Assembly: GCA_015179025.1 (NCBI GenBank)
Contig: WHUX01000229.1
Coordinates: forward strand, 1-64,000
Origin: Terfezia claveryi
Lineage: Eukaryota; Ascomycota; Pezizomycetes; Pezizales; Pezizaceae
DNA: 64,000 nucleotides
Direction of reading: 5' to 3'
This document shows, one piece after another, positions 9,685 to 19,989 of this stretch (its first letter is position 1; each line of letters opens with the position of its first letter). Under the pieces are notes generated by a model. That model was not told the DNA's origin, made no database searches, and saw only the letters and a list, made by a program, of their open reading frames with translations. A program made the translations under genes and the position numbers.

Positions 9685-9825
9685 ATGTCTCAACACCAGA
9701 ATGACGATCCTCAAGCAACGTTTGCACCAGCTATCCCACAAGCAACGTTCACACCCGCTCTCCCACAAGCAATGTTCACACCTGCCCTCCCATGGTTAAA
9801 ATGGTTCTGCAAGCGACTTCATTAT
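9685..9825 (+). pseudogene. copia gag start with short peptide repeats
   Basis: ATG at 9685 opens MSQHQNDDPQ followed by three repeats of an eight-residue ATF(A/T)PA(I/L)PQ unit. The frame then runs into the pogo relic, so only about 45 gag residues remain. The spacing after the LTR and primer-binding site supports the gag call. Confidence 0.6.
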
Positions 9826-9829
9826 GAAC

Positions 9830-10859
9830 ACATAGTTGACATTAATTTTAAACAACTTCTCTGGACATAAGGTACCCGATAAAAATGTCCCAGCAAATAT
9901 CTGAATTATTTTTCTTTCTTCCAATACTACTTCATATCTTCAACTATACGATCAAGGAATTATAGCTATATTGAAAGTATATTATCGACAACTATATTGT
10001 TTACGGCTTTTAACCTGGCTGGAAGCACATCCGACAATAGAATCCCGAATTAGCACCTCCTCTATTGGATGACAAAAATCCCTTCAATACAATCCTGATA
10101 TTCTAATGACAATTCAGGCAGTATTATAAGCATGGTCAAAAGTTTCTACTGAGACTATTTATCATTGCTGGAGCAAGGTACACCTTCATTTAGAAGATCC
10201 TGTGGAACCCTTTCAACTTGCTAATAGCAATCCCTATTATAAGCTTGGTCAAGTCTATGAGTCTATCTGAGTACAATTGCATGCAATTCCATCTGTTCCC
10301 TTTCTTAACCAACAAGATCTCCAAGATTTTGTAGCACCTCTTGAAGAATATATTCCTGAGCGTCAGACAAACCTTACTATTGAAGAAGTTGCAGCTGCAT
10401 ACTCAGCACTATCCAATCCGCTAGATAACACTAACCTGCAAAATTCCTCCAACCCTCTCGATGACTCTGAACCACACCCATTAATTACCCGCACGGAGGT
10501 TAACTATGTACTTGAAGTTCTTCAATTGTATGTTATTCAGACCACACCCAGTACTGCAGTACTAGCAGAAACGTCAGCTTTGATTGAGTCTATTACTGCT
10601 CTAACCAAGCGCATGGCAGACCTCAATATGAAATGCAAGCAGCAATCGCACCTCGAGAAGTGGCTTAGATCCGATTAAAGTGGGTGGGAACGGGTCGGGG
10701 TATCATGGATTTAGTCGGGATATCATGTATTTAGTCGGTGTGTTATGTATTTAGTTTAATATCAGCTCTTTTTCTCATTTTCGCCGGTACCGCATAAACC
10801 TACCTCATCGCATCAAAAGAGCTCTGACGGATATTATGCAGTAAGAGAGGTTCGAACTG
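9830..10859 (+). pseudogene. Fot1/pogo-type (Tc1/mariner superfamily) transposase, C-terminal relic, with 3' TIR
   Basis: Frame pieces read ILNNFSGHKVPDKN, then TTSYLQLYDQGIIAIL, then AWSKVSTETIYHCW, then an acidic tail ending KWLRSD at 10678. This is the order seen in the DDE region and C-terminus of fungal Fot1/pogo transposases. The normally invariant Asp of the DNxSGH motif is Asn here (catalytic residue lost), with further stops near 9894, 10070, 10130 and 10268. The 3' end has a terminal inverted repeat starting CAGTTCGAACCTCTC (reverse strand, ends 10859) next to TA (10860-10861). The N-terminal part and 5' TIR are missing. Confidence 0.8.
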
Positions 10860-10861
10860 TA

Positions 10862-11068
10862 GGTATGCGCTGGAGTTACGTGAGGTTACGTGAGTGGCAT
10901 ATCGCCACCACGTCATATGCTGGATTAGCTCACGTACTTTTCAATACCCCTCCTCAGCAGATAGTGCTGTATAGCAAGTAAGTAAACAAACATGATTGGT
11001 CTCGTTAAAAACCCTAAAAACCCAGTGGGAAAAAGAAGGTAAAAGAGTGCTAATCAGCTTGTTCGCAT
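10862..11068 (-). repeat. copia-3: start of 3' LTR, polypurine tract and 3' UTR
   Basis: Read on the minus strand: a TTTTTCCCACTGGGTTTTTAG string and the purine tract GCTGAGGAGGGG (about 10960-10949). Then comes an LTR start TATTGAAAAGTACGTGAGC, which matches the solo LTR at 13372-13857 with its second base changed from G to A. The LTR is cut after ~88 bp by the pogo element at a TA. Confidence 0.7.
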
Positions 11069-11413
11069 ACGAGTTCACATAGTGTAGCCCAGTTCTCGTC
11101 TCTTTTACGAGTCCCCTTTGTCATATTCCTGAGTCCAGCCAGTTCATTTCCCTTCGGAGAGTTCATTTCTTTCAGTTTCATAAGTTCATCTGTTCATACT
11201 GTCAGAGGTCGAGGCTCAGTCAAGCCTCCGGGTTATCGGTTAGTCCGTTAATGACAGCATGGGGCCTCATCTCAGGTTTTGTTTTGTATTTACCGCGCGT
11301 GGGTCTGGCAAATTAACTTGCCTTTCCCTTGAATCCACCGGGCTTCCGTGTGGCTCCTCATGGCCCCCCTAACGGGGCCGCATAGGAGTATTAAATATTA
11401 AAAAAAAAAAAAT
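11069..11413 (+). mobile_element. SINE-A with 13-bp TSD
   Basis: A ~330-bp body plus poly-A is bounded by the exact duplication AGCTTGTTCGCAT at 11056-11068 and 11414-11426. It begins ACGAGTT. A TAGCCCAGTT string near 11084 and TTACGAGTCCC near 11102 resemble pol III A and B boxes, but their spacing is short. The body contains the conserved TTAATGACAGCATGG core and the 3' stem-loop GGCCCC-CCTAAC-GGGGCC just before the A tail. It is inserted in the 3' UTR of copia-3. Confidence 0.88.
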
Positions 11414-11419
11414 AGCTTG

Positions 11420-11761
11420 TTCGCATTATTAGATCCCTTAAAGTAAGAAAATGAGGCCGTAATAGCGGCTTCGTGCAGATGTCAGCTAAATTGCTAGCGC
11501 TTGGTATCCAAAGAACATTGATTGTGCCTGTTTCCACCAGATCCCTGATATGGTGATAGGCCACGTCTATGTTCTTGCTTTTATCGCTGATGCGGGGATT
11601 GTCTGTTAGATCAATTGACCCGTCATTGTCAGCGTTTAAAGCGCAAGGAATGTCAACACGGAGTTCAGCCAGAGCGTTCTGCAGCCATATTTGCTGTTTT
11701 GCAGAGGTAGAAAGAGCGATGTATTCTGCCTCGACCGTAGAGGTAGATACACAACGTTCCC
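11420..11761 (-). pseudogene. copia-3: RNase H C-terminal fragment
   Basis: Reverse-strand frame STSTVEAEYIALSTSAKQQ.., then ADNDGSIDLTDNPRISD, then ADICTKPLLRP, the standard end of a Ty1/copia RNase H. It is fused upstream, in frame by chance, to LINE 3' UTR sequence at about 11762. Downstream on the same strand come the 3' UTR, purine tract and LTR start listed separately. Everything 5' of RNase H is missing. Confidence 0.85.
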
Positions 11762-12717
11762 TGATGATCATAAGCCTCCACCGCCACGCCCCTACCGGCC
11801 TTTCTCCAGTAAACTGCTCCCTTCCCACCCTCAGGTAAGATCAAGATTGGAGAAAAAGGTCTCCACCAGGGCTACCGTATATACCTCCCCCCGTCTTTCA
11901 CCTTCTTCAACCACCTCTTCCTATCATCCATGTCCTCCCAATTCCCCCACCTCCGCCCAATGTCCTCTCCACGCGGACAAACTAGCGCTACGTGGCTGCC
12001 TGTCTCGACATGTCTTCCGCACGTTCGGCAAGTTGGGTCTACAGAGTCAGCTATAACCGCTCTCCAGGACTGAAGATTACCTTTCCCCGTCCGGCAGTGA
12101 ACATAGTTGATCCGAGCCTTCCTGCCCCACCTGATCACTCTCCCCCCCCTGTCCCCACCAACTTTCTCTCTTTTTCTCTCTCCTCTTCCACTCCTGCTTG
12201 AGCCCCCCTCCGTGATTTGGGGTTCCTCCGGTTCCCTTCTCTCTGCTCCCTCCTTTGCCAGAGAATCTGCTCTCTCATTGCCGTCAATGCCAACGTGAGC
12301 TTTTACCCAGCCTAATATGACCGCATCCTCTCCCATACGCTCTTGCCTCTCTTTGATCCCAGCGACTGCCTTTTGTAGGTCCGCTGTCCTCGCTCTTCCT
12401 CTTCTCCCTGCCTTCCTCACCGCCGCCATTGCCGCTGTTGAGTCCGTGAGTATCAGAATCTTCCAATCTTTTGGACATTTCTCAACGGCTTTTCTGATTC
12501 CCGCCACCTCTCCATCCCACACCGTACACATTCGTCCCAGTCCCACCGACGTCCCCCACGCCGAGCTCCAAGCCCCCCCCACTTTTCCCTCCTCGCTCAT
12601 GCTTCCATCGGTATAGACGACTAACGAGTCTTCCTTTGCTCCAGCAATCTTCTCTGCCCACCTCTCTGGACCCTCATGACGACTAAGACCCAGGTCCACC
12701 ACTGGCACCACGACCAC
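11762..12717 (-). pseudogene. LINE-C: RNase H and C-terminal region, intact frame, 5' truncated
   Basis: A 281-codon open frame (12717-11872) without stops. An RNase H with VYTDGSMSEEGK (first Asp), a middle ILILTDSTAAM (Asp) and VKAHVGIDGNERADSLAKEGAE is followed by a basic stretch, HCRTGKGNLQSW and CRTCGRHVETGSHVALVCP. It ends GGRYIR and stops early: LINE-A, LINE-B and the 62970 copy continue to LVETFFSNLDL, so a frameshift has clipped the end. A 3' UTR follows to 11762 and matches that of the 62970 copy, but its poly-A end is lost where copia-3 begins. The 5' end is cut at an LTR fragment. Confidence 0.85.
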
Positions 12718-12725
12718 CCCGCAAT

Positions 12726-12825
12726 CCCCGCCATAAAGCAGGTATTGTACTGTAGTTACGTGAGTGGCACTACTAGCTCATGAGCTCGTGAAAGCACATG
12801 GTATAGTGTAACCCACGCTTCAACA
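12726..12825 (-). repeat. 5' fragment of an LTR
   Basis: Minus-strand TGTTGAAGCGTGGGTTACAC, matching the start of the 9335 LTR (TGTTGATAAGCGTGGGTTAC). Truncated after ~100 bp by LINE-C. It sits in satellite sequence. Confidence 0.7.
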
Positions 12826-12859
12826 ACTTCAGCGTCACCAAGGCATGAGGTGTTGCGTT

Positions 12860-13159
12860 TTCCACCTGCGAGATGTTCTCATCTTTGGGACGAGTTTTTT
12901 CCAACTGCGAGTCGTTATGACATTGTTTGTTCTGGCACGGACTTCAGTCAGGCCTCTCGAGGTCATCTGCCGTCTGGGTGGTTAATGACAGCATGGGGGC
13001 TCCGCGCCACTTGAGTGTATATTTCTTCTTTGCTTTCTGCGCGGTGGACCTGGCAGATTAACTTGCCTTGTCCTGAATCCACTCGGGTTTCCTGGTGGCT
13101 CTTCATAGTCCCCTTACTGGGACTGAATAAGAATTTAAAAAAAAAAAAAAAAAAAAAAA
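12860..13159 (+). mobile_element. SINE-B with 13-bp TSD
   Basis: A 300-bp unit ending in about 22 A, bounded by exact GAGGTGTTGCGTT at 12847-12859 and 13160-13172. It contains GGTTAATGACAGCATGG and the 3' stem-loop AGTCCC-CTTACT-GGGACT, a covaried version of the stem in SINE-A. It is inserted in a satellite unit. Confidence 0.88.
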
Positions 13160-13366
13160 GAGGTGTTGCGTTGCTTGGCGTGCTGCCTTTTGTACTTCGG
13201 CTGCCAAGTCATTGGGAGTTGGGCTCGCGATCTCTTGGCAGGTTACAGTACCTCAGCTTCAACAGGCATCTTAGGCATAATGTGTCGCGTGCTGCTTGTA
13301 TACTGCGGCTGCCAAGGTATTGAGAGTTGGCCTGTCCAGACCTCTTGGCAGGTAACTGTACCTCAG
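13160..13366 (+). repeat. satellite, two units
   Basis: Two copies of the ~97-bp unit in plus orientation (CTGCCAAG..CTTGGCAG arms at about 13200-13245 and 13308-13352). Confidence 0.85.
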
Positions 13367-13371
13367 CATGT

Positions 13372-13857
13372 TCTTGGAAATAGAGGTCATGCAGTTCTTG
13401 CATATAATAATGTGACAGCGGATGAACAGATGAATGGCCAATAAAGGAACACTTCACCTGATATGCGTGTGACTGATATGCGTGTGTCTGGTAAGACAGA
13501 ATGAATATATGAATAAACAAGTATATGAGTATACGAGTATATGAGTGTACGAGTATATAAGTATACGAGTATATATGAGAGCGTATGAGTATGCGAGCGC
13601 GTATGTGTATGAGTGCTTATGTGTGAGTGCCTTATTCTATTCTCACTCCCTCTCTCGAGAAGCAATAGCAGGGCTCTATATACATGAAGGGACAATGCGA
13701 ATAGCATTGCTGTTACAGGTAAGTATTGCGAGAAAGTAAGTATGTGCTGGAGTTACGTGAGGTTGCGTGAGTGGCATATCGCCACAACGTCAGTATATGT
13801 GTGAGTGGCATTTCACCACAACGTCATATGCTGGATTAGCTCACGTAACTTTCAACA
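13372..13857 (-). repeat. solo LTR, 486 bp, TSD catgt
   Basis: Minus-strand unit from TGTTGAAAGTTACGTGAG to ATTTCCAAGA, flanked by CATGT at 13367-13371 and 13858-13862 within satellite. It contains a direct repeat of a GTGAGTGGCATATCGCCACAACG type near 13765-13825 and a run of TATACGAGTATATGAG repeats at 13510-13600. The same LTR family ends copia-3 (10862-10949), and a remnant lies at 55063-55330. Confidence 0.8.
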
Positions 13858-14048
13858 CATGTTGTGTTATTTGGCGTGCTGCTCGTATGCTTCGGCTGCC
13901 AAGCCATTGGGAGTTGGGCTTAGGTAGGTAACTGTATGTCACGGCATGTTGCGTTATTTGGCGTGCTGCCGTATACTTCGGCTGCCAAGCCATTGGGAGT
14001 TGGGCTGTCTCGATCTCTTGGCAGGTAACTGTACGTCAGCGTCACTAA
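13858..14048 (+). repeat. satellite, two units
   Basis: Continuation of the satellite after the solo LTR, ending in GTCACTAA at the hAT terminus. Confidence 0.8.
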
Positions 14049-16250
14049 TAGGCCTGGGCACGAGACCTCTCGATCGAGACTTTTGCGTACAGAGCACCCA
14101 ACACAAATGTAATAATAATATTCAAACTCGCTACTTAGCTAGCTACACCTGTCATCATCACTGATCCTCTGCTTCAGCTTCAGTGTTCTTCCACTAGGTA
14201 ACCCTCACTCTCAACCATGTTGAGTGGTGTAAACTCATCAAACCCCAACCAATACTTGCAACACATAATAGCATTAGCTATTCCCTCCGTCATAGCACTT
14301 CTCCACTTAGTTAATACATTTCCCGCAACAGAACAACAACATTCGAAAGGTACACTAGTAGCAGGAATAGCAACATAATCCCGAGCCATACGACTAAGGT
14401 TAGAAAACTGAGACTCATAAGTGCGCCACCATTCAATTGGGTCAACCTGTGGAAGTTCAACCTTTTCCTCCAAAAATATATCTACTTCCGACATCTTTGG
14501 AATTGTACTACCCTGTAAAGAACCAAATACTACTGTTATAAAATCATCCTCAAGATATGTGGTTTGCACTAGCAGAGGAGTAGAAGGACGTGATAATGCG
14601 GAAGGAACATACTGGTCATAATAAATTCATCGAATAGCTTCTTCTATATCTGAAATCCATTCGGTTCACCATCTAAGATTTCGGAATGATTGAATTTTGC
14701 AGCGTGGATCCAATATAGTTGCAATTGGTTGTGCAGAACCAGTTTTACTGTGGTATTCATTGAGCTTCTGCCAGCTAGCAGTACAAGCCTCATAGAAAAT
14801 AGAATCCTGAGTGCACTCCCGATTGACAAGAGTCTCTAAATGAGTAGCTGACACAGAGAAGTGGGAATCTGTGCAAATAAGGTAGGCTAGCTACTTCCAC
14901 TTAAATGTTCAGTAGCTTTAATAAAGATATCTAAAATATCTTTAAGTTTTTGAATGAGTGTCTATTTATCTGTAAGGATCTGTAAGCTTCGTAGACAGTC
15001 TTCTAACCTAATGAAAATTAATAATAGTTAATAAGAAGTGATATTAGACATACTTGTATACAGTATCAATTGCAGACTGTAATTCCAATATGTATTCAAG
15101 CATAGCATGTGTTGAATTCGAACGAACAGGCATGTCCAAAATTAGGCGTTTGGAAAATTGGATGGTATTCGAGCTGCTTGAGCTTGAGCTTGTAGTGATT
15201 CCTACAGACGATGTGATAATCAGATTTTCATAATAATCTTCCGTGCTTTATAGGAGGCTTGAGCTAGTTGAGTTCCTTGATTTCTAATACATATCCTCCT
15301 CTTCATCAGCTAAATTTGCTTCATGCTGAATCGGTATTGTATGAAGTATTTTTAGGAGTATTTGTACTGCTAAGTTGATTACATAACCCATACAACGTAC
15401 ATGTACATCCTCTTGTTTAAATCCAGACAAATGACCTTCTGCTTCCAACTTTAGAAACATAGCAGTATTAACTGATACAGAGTCTACTATAATAGCATGA
15501 ATAGAACCTGCAACATAAAATTTTTGTAGAGTCTTAATAAGAACCTGACTTAAAGCTTGAGCAGAATGATATCCCTCTAAACGTTCAAATCCTAATAATA
15601 ATAATCTGAACTTCCAAGTAACTGGTTCAATAAAATGTGCTATAATATCTAAAAAGGCTATCTGAGTAGATGAACTCCATGCATCGAAAGTAATACTAAT
15701 TCAACCTCCATATTCAACAGTAAAATCCCTCAATATATTTTGAATCTGAGGCAATAATTTGGAATATAAACTCATAATATCACAAGATGCAGTACGCCTG
15801 AATATCATAATAGCATTGAGATTGCAATATTGAAGTAACTGCCGAAAACTAGAATTCTCTACAACAGACAAAGAAGCATTAATATTAATTAGAAAAGAAG
15901 ATATATACTCTTGAAACACCTTATTATCAAATCGATCAGCTTGTTTCCTAGTACATGCTGTCTTCCCTTGAGCGATAATACTGAATGTGGTTTATTCTGT
16001 TACTAAGCTCGAGGGTTTTGCTAGCTGTTCCAATTGTTGTGTTTCTTCTTCTTGACTGGTTGGGAGTAAAGGATGTCGCTGTCGGAGATGTCATAGCTGT
16101 AAACTAGAAGTAGTAGATTTGGCCTCTACAGTCCACTTTCCTTTTGTATAGTGAGTGCATAAGATAATATACTTACTTTCATCATTTTCCAAAGACTTCC
16201 GGATTAACATCTTCCGAGTATATATATAACTGCTGAATTTCCGTGAGCAT
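14049..16250 (-). pseudogene. hAT transposase pseudogene with one terminus
   Basis: Minus-strand pieces in order: a BED-like region near 16190-16060 (W..VEAKSTTSSLQ..H..RQRHP), then FQEYISSFLININ at 15919. Next come ITFDAWSSS and LLLLGFERLEGYHS of the catalytic core (15690-15560), ILDPRCK at about 14705, and a dimerisation region at 14569-14188 with SRMARDYVAIPATSVPFECCC. Several stops and frameshifts separate them. The left terminus TAGGCCTGGGCACGAGAC starts at 14049, next to GTCACTAA (14041-14048), a plausible 8-bp duplication copy from satellite GTCACCAA. The right terminus is missing; LINE-E abuts. A reverse-oriented relic of the same terminus is at 44416-44433. Confidence 0.82.
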
Positions 16251-16515
16251 GCGGTTCCTCTAACAGTACGTGAGTTTTGTAGGCAGGCATTTTATGTTTT
16301 TTTTTTTTGAAGTCTGTACGTCTATGGAGCCTTAGGCTATGGGATGGCCCCGTTCCCTTATCTTAAAAGACTCAGTACGCTCACAGAACAACAAGCCAAC
16401 TATCAACTATCCTAATACAACTGTGAAAGACCCGCCTTCTGTACAATCTGTATGGGGGTGCAAAATGCCAAACAAGGTAAAAAGATGCATGATAAAGCTA
16501 TTACAGACAAATCCA

Positions 16516-17880
16516 TTACCAGTCATCGCACAAGTCCACCCTCTTCCTTCCTCTCTGAAAGTCATACACCTCAATTGGGAGCCAGTGTCCCCTCATCTTT
16601 AGGTGACTCCCAACAACCAACTTCCATTCAAAAAACACTACCACCAAGCTGGTGGCTTTACCAAATCTTCGGTTACCCCGCAGGAGCCAACGTGCTCCCA
16701 AAATCCCTCTCACTCCCATATCCTGTATAATATCTACTATGAGTCTCTGGCAGGGGACCCTATGAATAACAATTGCCTTCTCCCAGCTGTTCTCGCTGGG
16801 TGGTGTATCCAGCGGGGGTGTTTTGGCTGGTCGGGATTTCTTTCCAGCCTTTACTACCAGACATGGTGCAGCCTGTTTTTTGGTAATTGGGGCTGCCACT
16901 GCTACCGAGGCCTCGTCCTCATCCTCATATGCAGATAGGTCTTCATACATACTTGACCCATCTGCCATCACAATATTGTCACTATCTCCTGCCCCTTCCT
17001 TCTCAACACCCATCTCCGTCTGAACCCCCACTTCCGCCTGTACCTTCACTACCCCCTCCTCAATATAGTCCGACTGGATTCCGACTGATACCATTTCAAC
17101 TGGTAGTGCTTTACCCTCTGCCTGCCATTTCTTCTGCTTAGAAACCAAAATCTTCTTTGACCTCTTTCCTACCTCTTCCTCCGCCCACTCCTTCCAGTTT
17201 CTCTCACATATCTGTAGTTGGTTTCCCACCATCTCCTCTCGCTCAACCTACTTCTCCTTCTCCCACCTTAACTTAAAAATCTCTTTCTCTAACCTCTTGA
17301 TTGTTTCCACATGGGCCCCCCCTTGGTCCACAAAAGCTACCAAGGTCTGCTTCAAGTGAGAAAGTTCTATGTCTAATTCATCCCGTTCCTTAGACAAGCA
17401 TAGAATTTCATCTTTGAGGCCTACAATTATTCTCTCTTCCTCAATGAGCCTAGTCTCATCAGTATAACTCTTATACACTTGCCTCTCCCACTCCTTATGG
17501 GTTGTATCGAATGTTTGGGCTAGACCTGTTCTTCTCTGCACCCCTCCAAGAATTGTTTCAACTACACTGAGCTTGGTATCAAAGAATGTATTCTTCAGAA
17601 AGCACATCGTGTGTTGTAACAAAAACATCCCCATTTGTTCCCACTCTCTCTTCCCCATCCTCTTAAACTTCTCTATCCCCTGCTCTTCTTCCTATCTGTC
17701 GAATCGCTCCTTACTCTCTGAGTTCCGAACCCTGGTTGTATGCCACTGTACCCTTGGTGTAGGACCCGGTGTTGCTAGTTGCATTGTATCTGGAGTTTCG
17801 TACCATGGTCTGTTGTCTAGGTCAGGGACCGCCAGAGGTCTAGCGGAAGCCTTACCCTTACCCTTGTGAATTTGTAGCAT
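16516..17880 (-). pseudogene. LINE ORF1 (gag-like), 454 codons, two in-frame stops
   Basis: ATG at 17880. The single frame is broken only by TAG at 17692-17694 and 17248-17250. It has a basic N-terminus (KGKGKAS), a coiled-coil-like stretch (about residues 130-205: IEEERIIVGLKDEILCL, KRLEKEIFKL), a linker with VGVQTEMG-type strings and an acidic patch YEDLSAYEDEDE. The C-terminal segment GILGARWLLRGNRRFGKATS resembles the conserved region of fungal Tad-type ORF1 proteins. The CCHC knuckles expected after this are missing. Expected role: RNA binding in the LINE ribonucleoprotein. Assignment rests on these features and on the LINE 3' end directly downstream. Confidence 0.65.
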
Positions 17881-18173
17881 CCCTAAAAAGTCTGATTAAA
17901 TTTCCCGAAGAATTCTGACTTCCCACTTCGAAGGTGACCCAAGGTCTTGCGCCGCTATTGTGGTTGCAACGCGCTGCTCTAAACTGTAGCCGGAGCCTCC
18001 ATGTGTGCTGTTGTATCCACCTATTACCAGTGAATACAGTTGCAACATTGGAAAAATCGTCCAAAATCAGATCGAGTTGTAGCAAAACTTGACCCTCTGG
18101 GGGATTGTATAGCTCACTTTGAATGAGCAAGAAAATTACATATTCTTGCTTCATCAGGAAAGAAAATAGTTTG

Positions 18174-18366
18174 TCTCCAGTGTCTCTAGAGACAGTATTG
18201 CTACTGGAGACAAGGTGTGTCTCCACGATTGGCAGAATGTCTCCCAGTGTCTCCAGGAGACATATGGAGACACTGGGAGACACATGCGAGACACTCAAGA
18301 TACACCTAGGAGACATAAAAGATACAAAAGACACCAGAGACAACCCTGTCTCCTGGAGACACCACT
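18174..18366. repeat. GTCTCC/GGAGAC-rich palindromic cluster
   Basis: More than fifteen GTCTC or GAGAC hexamer cores in under 200 bp. It includes a 17-bp-arm perfect inverted repeat (18238-18254 TGTCTCCCAGTGTCTCC; complement 18266-18282) with an 11-bp loop. It lies inside the leader of LINE-E. Confidence 0.85.
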
Positions 18367-18649
18367 TGGCATCCCGATGCCACTTTTTTCTTGCTGATGT
18401 TGGCTTGTTCCGTTCTGTGAATTGCTGTTTTCCCCCGATGACGGAAACCCTCTGGTTGTTGAGATCGACCAAGTGGGCTCGTCCTGCACGGTGTTGTTGC
18501 GATGTGTAGGCTGGTATAACGTCCTGCCAAAGCAGTGATATATTGGAGTGCGAGCAGCTGACATAGGAATTTGGCTCATTGTGCTAGTTGATGAATGAGC
18601 GGAGCAGGAATCGCTGCCTTTAAGCACAGAATAATACATATTCCAATCG

Positions 18650-19761
18650 AAAGGTACTACTACAGTGTGTCACACTATCTTAACCTGTTCCAACAGCTAC
18701 TAAATTGTCTCAGACTCGCTCTTCTTTCCTGCCCTACCGCTACTCCCATAACATCGGCATTCAACATCGCTACTTCCCACCCCTCTCTCTTTAGCTTTGG
18801 AGAAGAATTCTCACCTCCCCCATCCACACTGACGTTAGTTACCCTCTACCATCCCACGGACCCACTCTCCAAAGACAGGTTCAGATGGGCCCTTAAGCTG
18901 GAAAGCCTAATGGAGGAGGGCTGGCGCATTTGTTACACTGATGGCACTGGAAGAAGCGGACAGCGTTCTTCTCAGAAGATAGTGGGGGCAACCCCTCAAT
19001 CTCGGACACTCGTATTTAGGAATGGAATCAACGGTGGCTGACGCTGAAAGACAAGCTATTTTCCTGGCTTTCAAGGCAAGTAGGGATTTCCCAATGGTTG
19101 CCATTATCTCCGACTCATCTGCGGCTATTTCCTCTACCATCAACCTCTCTTGAGTACTTCACCCAGCTGCAGCAGTATAGAGAGAGACCTGGTGACCCTC
19201 CTCAAGGATCAGGATGAGAAGTCTCAAGACACCACTATATCCTGGGTCCGCTTGCATATCGGAATCCTAGGTAATGAGAAGGCAGACCAGCTCGCCGCCT
19301 TTGCTTCAGCTTTAGGACAGATCCCTTGCTTAGACTCGATTGTTACAGAAGGGGCGATCAGACAGGCTTCAAAGGCCATAAGAAGCCAGGCCCGCACAGC
19401 AGCAGGGTTCGGCATCAAAAGGACAGCGTGGAATCCCCACGCCCACTCTGCATACACTTGGTGTCGAACGGACAAAGGGCCCCAAAAAGCTAGGCTCTAT
19501 AAGATTGCAAAGGCAGAATCTAGCACCTGTCCTTGTGGACACCACACCTAGGATGGCTGATACTTTGTCTTTGATTGCCCTCTCTTACACGTTCACAGAC
19601 AAGCCCTGGGTAGTATCAAGGACTGGGAGGATCTAAATCGCCCAATCTGGACTGAGGAAGAGGAGGAAGACAACTGGGACACGGTAGAAGCGTTCTTCAG
19701 CTTTGGCACGGTTAGCTTTCTGTATAAGCGGATGGTTGGAAGAATGCACGGAGACAAGTAG
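18650..19761 (+). pseudogene. LINE-D: RNase H and C-terminal region, second LINE family
   Basis: Frame pieces: RWALKLESLMEEG, then CYTDGTGRSGQ (RNase H first Asp) near 18935. Frame breaks between 19038 and 19150 are followed by ISWVRLHIGILGNEKADQLAA (last Asp, about 19236-19300). A C-terminal cysteine region comes next: TAWNPHAHSAYTWCRTDKGP, then STCPCGHHT, a stop at 19548, then CPLLHVHRQALG. It ends RMVGRMHGDK just before TAG at 19759. The sequence differs clearly from LINE-A/B/C, so it is a second family; the fragment at 44870-45247 is its sister. Confidence 0.82.
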
Positions 19762-19985
19762 AGGGGGATTAATTATCCATTCATGCTAGGATGAGCTAGC
19801 CTTAGATGGCTGCCAGTAGCACACACGAGTTCCTTTACACGTTTTCTCACACATGTTATAATTAACCCCATTTCTTCGACATGGGCCCTTGTCAGGCTTC
19901 TCTAGATTATCTGCTATCATAGTTAATGACAGCAGGGGCCCCTTGACACTCTCATTTATCTTCACTTTCTCTACACATATATCTG
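19762..19985 (+). other. 3' UTR of LINE-D, truncated
   Basis: Matches the 3' UTR of the sister copy (CATGCTAGGATGAGCTAGCC; CACACGAGTTCC) and contains ATAGTTAATGACAGCAGGGG, the SINE core. It is cut before the terminal stem-loop and poly-A by element P1. Confidence 0.7.
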
Positions 19986-19989
19986 TTTT

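Larger units (their letters stand above)
16297..18590 (-). mobile_element. LINE-E: internally deleted LINE (leader, ORF1 and 3' end only)
   Basis: Read on the minus strand: leader (about 18590-17881), ORF1 (17880-16516), then ~200 bp and a 3' end whose last ~60 bp (GGGGCC..ATAGCCTAAGGCT..AGACTTC, then A run at 16308-16297) matches the 3' terminus of the LINE copy at 62970-63349. No endonuclease, reverse transcriptase or RNase H lies between. The 5' end and any target duplication were not found, so the upper limit is approximate. Confidence 0.65.

Noticed and set aside
11069..11120. tRNA gene at the SINE-A start
   Set aside because: A- and B-box-like words are present but too close together and no cloverleaf could be drawn.
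18595..19041. Possible host gene start upstream of LINE-D
   Set aside because: The frame flows into an RNase H of LINE type (CYTDGTGRSG) and breaks soon after, so it is part of the LINE.
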